Of a stretch of 64,000 nucleotides of DNA, positions 61,101-64,000 are shown in pieces. The number at the start of each line of letters is the position of its first letter. The stretch's first letter is position 1. A model generated the notes under the pieces. That model saw only the letters and a program-made list of their open reading frames with translations, did no database searches and had not been told where the DNA came from. Source of the stretch: Dromaius novaehollandiae (lineage: Eukaryota; Chordata; Aves; Casuariiformes; Dromaiidae); NCBI RefSeq assembly GCF_036370855.1, contig NC_088098.1, forward strand, positions 199,377,773-199,441,772, given 5' to 3'. The position numbers and the translations under genes are program-made.

Positions 61101-62780
61101 TCACAAAAGGGCATGTCTGTTTCTTGGTTTATGCTCTGAATTCTTATATATAACTTATATACATGACTAAGTATTTCAAGATTGAATGGCTGTCCATGAA
61201 TTCTTATGTCCTTTAGCTAAATTTTAAAAAGATAGTGGCATCTGTCCTAAATATTTATTCTCTGAATATTGGATAAAACTTTGTCTCTCTGCTCATCACC
61301 TGCAGCTTTTCTTTTTATACTTCCGTGACTGTCCCATATTATAACTTCTGTAAATATGACCACTTTGCAATTAGAGAATGATGCTGTAAAAATATTTTTA
61401 AGTGTTTCCAAAGTGATAGCAATTCTCCCTCTTATTCAGTCATCCAGCCAATGTTTTCTTTTCTTTGCCTGTTCATGCAAACACGTTTATAACTTTGCTG
61501 AAAGTCAGAAACTGGAAGTCTTCTGTCTGGAGCATAATTAAGGCCTTAATAGCTCTTTATTTCATCAAGGAATGATTTTACTAAGCCATGCTATCTCTAA
61601 TAACTTGCGTGAGTGATCTCACTGATTAAAAGTTGAGAAGACCTGTTAGAGGAAAGAAGAGTCCTGCTATAGCAGCAAATCTCCAGTATGCAAACAGTCA
61701 TAATTAAGTTACTTGATGTTACTAAATGAAGTTCAATTTTTGCCTTAATTCAAAAAGTTGATACCTGCATTAAAAATCCTTTTCAGAGGTCAGGGCCGCT
61801 TTGCTGTCTGGGTTCTTTATCTTGCCTGTAACCCAGGAGGTTTGTTTTTCAGATATGTTACTTTTGCAGCTTAGATACCACATGTTTATAGAAAGACGAG
61901 AATAATGAAAACATGATGCTTCAGTTAAAATCCATTAAGCAATTGGAAGTGCTGGCTTATCCTATGGAATTATGCTTTTCTATTTTGTCCACAGCATTGA
62001 GTTGTTATGTCTCATCATCAGAATTGGCTATCCATAGTAGGGCTTCTTGAACACATGCAATCTTACAATGCTTTCTTCCAAAAGAGAGAATTGTCATCTC
62101 TTCCATCTCTGTATTTCAAAAATTGTAGAATATGTATAAATCTATATGCACATGGTTTTGCACTTTTCTACCTAATTAAATAGAAATAGCTCAATTCTTA
62201 TTTGTTACTAATAAGAGCTGAAGTGCTTTGGCATCTTGGCGGGGGGGGGTGTCAAAAAATTTTCATATGTAGGTAATTATACATGGCTGTTGTTGCCTGT
62301 ATCAGGTATATTCAAGGTTTAATTTAAGACTGGTGGTTTTTTTTGAACATTAGGTAAAGAGGTGGAACTAATCACTTTGATAGTTTCTAAAAGCCTAGCA
62401 AGCATGAAAATTACACTGACCTCTTTCATTTTTTGCCTCAGTTCATCTGAGTTTTTCATGGCTACCCTTACACAGGTTTCGTGACTTTTTTTTATTGCTT
62501 CAACATTAAGAAGAATATCTGTTAAAGAATAATGAATATAAGTGTGTTCCTTTGGTTTAGTTTAGGAATAAAGTCTTTGTTTTGTTTCTTTCATGTCTTA
62601 CAGCTTGACAAAGATGATATGGTATATATGGAAGCATATGATAAGTTGCTGGAGTCTTGGCTTACTTTGGTACAAGATGACAAACATTTCCATAAAGGCT
62701 TCTTTACCCGACATGCTGTTCAGGTTTTTAATTCTTATATTCAGTGCCATCTAGCTGCTCCTGATGGTACAAGGAATTTG
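4106..62780 (+). CDS. XPO4: Exportin-4, N-terminal 457 residues (10 spliced exons, gene runs off right edge)
   Basis: Exportin-4 is an importin-beta-superfamily receptor. With RanGTP it carries hypusinated eIF5A and SMAD3 out of the nucleus, and it is reported to import SOX-family factors (family knowledge). The ten exons join without a frame break to 457 codons. The product matches mammalian XPO4 as I remember it almost residue for residue, for example [64 protein letters not shown] and [20 protein letters not shown]. This is the alpha-helical HEAT-repeat N-terminal part, which in this family includes the Ran-binding arch; no signal peptide or membrane segment is visible. Mammalian XPO4 is about 1150 residues, so roughly 60% lies beyond 64000. 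The start is the first of two adjacent ATGs, in the CpG island. Intron phases are 0,1,2,0,0,1,0,2,0,0. No frameshift or internal stop was seen. Only the N-terminal alanine run departs clearly from mammals. Confidence 0.97.
4107..4116 (+). promoter_or_regulatory. YY1-like ATGGCGGC motif at the start codon
   Basis: TGATGGCGGC overlaps the second ATG of XPO4 and matches the YY1 core ATGGCGGC. YY1 sites of this kind often sit just downstream of the start in 5'UTRs and at first codons of housekeeping genes. Confidence 0.5.
7185..7238. repeat. Perfect 27-bp tandem duplication
   Basis: TATTTGCTTTATTAAAAAGT plus ATGCACT occurs twice head to tail without mismatch (7185-7211 and 7212-7238). Perfect identity suggests a recent duplication. 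Confidence 0.95.
8105..8405 (+). mobile_element. CR1 3' fragment in intron 1
   Basis: Diverged CR1 tail with TTCTCAGAGGTGCGCAGTGA at the start, AAGCTGCCTAGGGAGGCTGTG, CTTTGGAGATACTCAAAACTC and GAGCAACCTGATCTAA. It also keeps GGCAGGGGATTGGGA and CCAGAGGTCACTTTCATCCT. The family order is kept, in the same orientation as XPO4. The tail has lost a clear ATTCTATG repeat. Confidence 0.8.
10290..10357. repeat. Polypyrimidine tract with C12/A9 homopolymers
   Basis: A pyrimidine-rich stretch passes into a run of 12 C (10324-10335) and then A9 with further A runs broken by single G. Likely length-variable and error-prone in sequencing. Confidence 0.85.
10937..10993 (+). mobile_element. Short CR1-like 3' terminus
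   Basis: CAGATGAGCTGATTTAGTGG, then TCCCTGCTGACCTCAAAATC and TCTAGGACTGTG, resembles the last ~55 bp of CR1 elements (AGATGATCT...GGTCCCTTCTGACCTTAAAATCTATG). It is short and diverged, so the call is moderate. Confidence 0.5.
11838..11857. repeat. Poly(T) run, 20 bases
   Basis: Uninterrupted T20 on the + strand inside intron 1. It is not flanked by an element I recognise. Confidence 0.9.
13001..13088. repeat. TG/CA microsatellite, self-complementary
   Basis: TG-rich repeats are followed by CA-rich repeats with CGCGCGCATGC between them, so the tract is alternating purine-pyrimidine and partly palindromic. It can form Z-DNA or a hairpin in principle. Confidence 0.85.
13804..13861. repeat. Nested tandem and inverted repeat
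   Basis: TCGGAGCTAATATGAAC is repeated twice in tandem (13814-13830, 13831-13847), preceded by a partial copy (13804-13813). It is followed by AGTTCATATTA (13851-13861), the inverse of part of the unit. Confidence 0.9.
14291..14383. repeat. 22-bp direct repeats flanking an AT-rich stretch
   Basis: GTAAAATTCTACATATATTT plus TT is present at 14291-14312 and at 14362-14383, identical in both, with AT-rich sequence between. Confidence 0.9.
17926..17988. repeat. TG/TA/CA alternating microsatellite
   Basis: Mixed TG, TA and CA dinucleotide repeats are followed by GAGAGA and GTGCACGCATGCATG. Mostly alternating purine-pyrimidine. Confidence 0.85.
18657..18786. repeat. Imperfect 29-bp inverted repeat, 72-bp loop
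   Basis: The left arm (18657-18685) contains AACATCTGATCCACTGGTGA. The right arm (18758-18786), read on the minus strand, contains AACATCTGATCCACTCGTGA. The arms match at 25 of 29 positions, with 15 matching in a row. It could be a foldback or small DNA-transposon remnant. Confidence 0.85.
20020..20034. repeat. Poly(T) run, 15 bases
   Basis: Uninterrupted T15 on the + strand in intron 1. Confidence 0.9.
27552..27657 (+). CDS. XPO4: XPO4 coding exon 2
   Basis: Acceptor TTTTCCCTCAG precedes GCA CCA CCT and the donor is GTAAGT. The 106 nt encode [35 protein letters not shown] and the first base of a Glu codon, completed by exon 3. This corresponds to the first HEAT-type helices of the importin-beta-like N terminus. 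It follows the 23.4-kb intron 1. Phase 1 end. Confidence 0.97.
27868..28000 (-). mobile_element. Antisense CR1 3' end in intron 2
   Basis: CATAGAATAACTGAGTTTGA begins the antisense copy, followed by TCAGGAGGTCTCTAGTCTGC, GCTCAAAGCATGGTCAACAC and CAAGGCTTTGTTCAGTCGGG. This is the reverse complement of the same CR1 subfamily tail seen near 2160-2300. It lies just inside intron 2, about 210 bp after exon 2. Confidence 0.88.
29494..29518. repeat. (AT)n microsatellite
   Basis: AT dinucleotides interrupted once by AC in intron 2, nearly palindromic. Confidence 0.85.
32159..32300 (+). CDS. XPO4: XPO4 coding exon 3
   Basis: Acceptor TTTTTCCCAACAG and donor GTAAGTA. The 142 nt encode [38 protein letters not shown] and LLTYVLQRP, plus two bases of an Asn codon. 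I recall Gly in mammals at the Thr of LLEKTS, a conservative surface-type change. Reading past the donor reaches TAA at once (CCT AAG TAA). Phase 2 end. Confidence 0.97.
32301..32564 (+). other. XPO4: XPO4 intron 3 (264 bp, GT-AG, phase 2)
   Basis: Donor GTAAGTA, acceptor TTTACAG. This is a short intron with a T-rich 3' half. Retention would give a stop codon at the exon 3 border. Confidence 0.95.
32565..32703 (+). CDS. XPO4: XPO4 coding exon 4
   Basis: Acceptor TTGTTTACAG and donor GTAAGTA. The 139 nt complete Asn and encode [20 protein letters not shown], then [20 protein letters not shown] and SGNPTV. It lies only 264 bp after exon 3, so the two make a tight pair inside a gene of multi-kilobase introns. 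Phase 0 end. Confidence 0.97.
34681..34740. repeat. GT/GGGT-rich minisatellite-like tract
   Basis: Sixty bases made of GGGTGTGTGT-type units on the + strand, almost without C. It creates open frames on the minus strand rich in His-Thr-Pro that are not genes. Confidence 0.9.
37288..37360 (-). mobile_element. Short antisense CR1 3' end in intron 4
   Basis: CTCACAGAATCACAGAATAG, then CTGAAGTTGGAAAGCATCTC and TGGAGAGGTCCAACCCCCAA, is the reverse complement of a CR1 tail of the subfamily seen at 8105-8405. Only about 70 bp are recognisable. Confidence 0.85.
43018..43040. repeat. Perfect 10-bp hairpin
   Basis: TTGGTCAGCA, ATA, TGCTGACCAA: perfect arms around a 3-nt loop in intron 4. The arms resemble a Maf-recognition half site (TGCTGAC). 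Confidence 0.8.
44531..44647 (+). CDS. XPO4: XPO4 coding exon 5
   Basis: Acceptor TTTTTTTTATAG and donor CAG|GTAAAC, a weaker donor than its neighbours because the +5 base is A rather than G. The 117 nt encode 39 residues, [39 protein letters not shown]. The serine-rich stretch and the EFHGNCKR motif agree with mammalian XPO4. Phase 0 at both ends, so skipping this exon would keep frame. Confidence 0.96.
44648..45440 (+). other. XPO4: XPO4 intron 5 (793 bp, GT-AG, phase 0)
   Basis: Donor GTAAAC, acceptor CTGACTGTAG. AT-rich, with no repeat or motif of note. Confidence 0.93.
45441..45594 (+). CDS. XPO4: XPO4 coding exon 6, ends at a U12-type donor
   Basis: Acceptor TCGTCCTGACTGTAG. The 154 nt encode [40 protein letters not shown] and [11 protein letters not shown] plus the first base of a Leu codon. 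No usable GT donor fits the known continuation [11 protein letters not shown]. The exon instead ends at AAT T| followed by ATATCCTTT, the U12 AT-AC donor consensus. Joining to 54527 gives AAT TTG GGC AGA CAT (NLGRH), as in mammals. Phase 1 end. Confidence 0.94.
45595..45603 (+). other. XPO4: U12-type AT-AC 5' splice site
   Basis: ATATCCTTT follows exon 6 directly. It is the exact U12-dependent AT-AC donor consensus, paired by U11 and U6atac snRNAs (established knowledge). Confidence 0.93.
50314..50330. repeat. Poly(T) run, 17 bases
   Basis: Uninterrupted T17 in the U12-type intron 6, far from the splice sites. Confidence 0.9.
54510..54526 (+). other. XPO4: U12-type branch point and AC 3' splice site
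   Basis: CCTTGAC (54510-54516) matches the U12 branch-point core CCTTRAC, with the branch A at 54515. The terminal AC of the intron is at 54525-54526, 11 nt further on, inside the usual 10-20 nt range. No polypyrimidine tract is present, as expected for this class. Confidence 0.9.
54527..54639 (+). CDS. XPO4: XPO4 coding exon 7, begins after an AC acceptor
   Basis: The exon starts with TG GGC AGA CAT TAT, directly after an intron end reading GATAAC, not AG. The 113 nt encode (L)[18 protein letters not shown] and [19 protein letters not shown], then the donor GTAAGTT. The residues agree with mammalian XPO4. The only nearby AG (CCAG at 54518-54521) would add 5 nt and break the frame, which supports the AC acceptor. 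Phase 0 end. Confidence 0.94.
54640..57093 (+). other. XPO4: XPO4 intron 7 (2.45 kb, GT-AG, phase 0)
   Basis: Donor GTAAGTT, acceptor CTGAAAG. AT-rich, with nothing recognised beyond short T and AT runs. Confidence 0.93.
57094..57251 (+). CDS. XPO4: XPO4 coding exon 8
   Basis: Acceptor CATTTCCTGAAAG and donor GTATGTA. The 158 nt encode [52 protein letters not shown] and two bases of a Gly codon. I recall HGPIFPDE in mammals, so this is a Val for Ile change. Phase 2 end. Confidence 0.97.
57252..57518 (+). other. XPO4: XPO4 intron 8 (267 bp, GT-AG, phase 2)
   Basis: Donor GTATGTA, acceptor CTATCTATAG. Short AT-rich intron without special features. Confidence 0.95.
57519..57693 (+). CDS. XPO4: XPO4 coding exon 9
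   Basis: Acceptor TTTCTATCTATAG and donor GTGAGTA. The 175 nt complete Gly and encode [40 protein letters not shown] and [18 protein letters not shown]. It is 267 bp after exon 8, making a second tight exon pair. Phase 0 end. Confidence 0.97.
57694..62603 (+). other. XPO4: XPO4 intron 9 (4.9 kb, GT-AG, phase 0)
   Basis: Donor GTGAGTA, acceptor TGTCTTACAG. AT-rich, with a G run near 62241-62250. No gene or clear repeat was recognised. Confidence 0.92.
62604..62780 (+). CDS. XPO4: XPO4 coding exon 10 (last in window)
   Basis: Acceptor TTTCATGTCTTACAG and donor GTAAGCC. The 177 nt encode 59 residues, [40 protein letters not shown] and [19 protein letters not shown]. Mammalian XPO4 continues with an acidic, charged segment (TANGVASREEEE as I remember it). 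That is not encoded between 62781 and 64000, so the next exon lies beyond the window. Confidence 0.97.
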
Positions 62781-64000
62781 GTAAGCCCTCATTCTACTGG
62801 TTCTTAATGATATATGGTAACTAAGCCATGTCTTTTGTGTGTACTATTTTATTTAGCTCAAGGGAGCAAATATAGAATTGTTATTTATGGTTTTGGTTGG
62901 AAAGGAAAACTTGCTGAATTTGTTACAAAAGGATCATTTTTTCAGTCTGTTTCTCATTATGAAGAGGAAATAAAGGGAATACAAAAGTTGAAATCACTTC
63001 AAGAAAAGATATCAATTAAAAATAAAGCCATTATTCAAAAATTGGCCTGCATCCTATTGATCCATCCCTGAAGATGGAATGACTAAACTTCTCTGGACTA
63101 GTGTCTTCCAGACTGAAATTGCAGACCTTTTAGTGCTGTTGTTGCCTCTCTTTCCATGCATTATCCTCAAAATATAATTTAATGGTCTATTTTGAAATAC
63201 AATGAACATGTATAAATGTCTGAGAAAGCATAGTATGGCTATGCGCAGACTAGGAGAAAACTTGCAAGCCTGCATGGCTCTTCTGGATAAAATGGTAAAT
63301 GTATTTCATATTGAATTTTTGAGGTGACGGTTTTGGAGAAAACCTAGAAGTATATGACTTCGAGAGAGAAACAAAAGAAACCTCTTTGTCAGGAGTCTGC
63401 ATCTTACTAAAACAGATTCTAATATCGAAAGCTGGATATAAATGCCAAATGAGTTAATTATTGCATAGATTTGATTCAGTGACCATATTAAAATTAGTCT
63501 CCCTGATTTTGATGCTGTGTAGAGATCTCTGAGATACCTCTTTCTGAAAAGTCCCACATAAAACCTAATTCTGACATCTTGATATGTAACAGATGGTAAT
63601 AACAGTGCCAACACAGAGAGAGGTATTTCGCGAGAGAACTTTGAATTCATGTCAGGCGGTCTTGACATAACTTGTATATACAGGTTAATTCATGTCATTC
63701 TGTGCGATAAGTCATTTATCCCATGGGTAACCTTTTAAAAGCCACAGCTGGCGTTTTAGAATGCTTCTTGTGGGATATCAAAGCGGTCGCTGGAACTTGC
63801 CGTCTCCGCTCTGCGAGCGGGGACTCACTCTGCATAAACAGCTGCAACTTTGAAGTTTCCAAAAGAGAATGATTTGCTGGGTTAGATAAAGAAAAGATGG
63901 GCTAAAAGCACTATGGATAAGGAGTTGTGTGTGGATTCAATTTTCCAGAGCCTTTGGAGAAACGATGCGAAACGATAGCATTCTCTGTCACTTTTATTTT
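62781..64000 (+). other. XPO4: XPO4 intron 10, 5' part (continues off window)
   Basis: Donor GTAAGCC at 62781. I searched the rest for the expected acidic continuation of exportin-4 and did not find it, so all of this is taken as intron. A small open frame at 62814-63071 resembles no known protein. Confidence 0.85.

Noticed and set aside
62781..64000. Search for XPO4 exon 11
   Set aside because: The expected acidic continuation after GTRNL was not found in any frame, so the exon must be outside the window.
1..64000. Operons, CRISPR arrays, phage or bacterial defence systems, tRNA or rRNA genes
   Set aside because: The window is vertebrate intron-rich DNA; no such structure was seen on either strand.

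Overview
The window is vertebrate nuclear DNA, most likely from a bird. The coding sequence is split into short exons by GT-AG introns of 0.26 to 23 kb. There is one strong CpG island. The only interspersed repeats I recognise are decayed CR1 retrotransposon pieces, typical of avian and other sauropsid genomes, and repeat density is low.

The window holds one recognisable gene, on the + strand: the 5' part of XPO4 (exportin-4), an importin-beta-family nuclear transport receptor. I placed ten coding exons at 4106-4195, 27552-27657, 32159-32300, 32565-32703, 44531-44647, 45441-45594, 54527-54639, 57094-57251, 57519-57693 and 62604-62780. They total 1371 nt and join in frame to give the first 457 residues of a protein that is about 1150 residues long in mammals. 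The gene continues past the right edge: 62781-64000 is intron 10 and I found no further exon there.

Layout. 1-3590 is upstream flank with one CR1 copy (about 1640-2310). 3590-4720 is the CpG-island promoter, with a G-quadruplex-type tract, a CCAAT box, a ZNF143-like site, a YY1-like site over the start codon, a small upstream ORF and exon 1. 4196-27551 is the 23.4-kb intron 1, with CR1 pieces, microsatellites, a large inverted repeat and small CpG-rich patches. The remaining exons lie in 27552-62780, with two tight pairs (exons 3/4 and 8/9) separated by introns of 264 and 267 bp.

The most notable feature is intron 6 (45595-54526). It begins ATATCCTTT and ends in AC, with a branch-point-like CCTTGAC 11 nt before its end. 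It is therefore a U12-type AT-AC intron read by the minor spliceosome. Other points are a ten-alanine run at the XPO4 N terminus, the compact promoter motif cluster, and a 29-bp imperfect inverted repeat near 18.7 kb. I saw no second protein gene, RNA gene, CRISPR array or convincing undescribed system.
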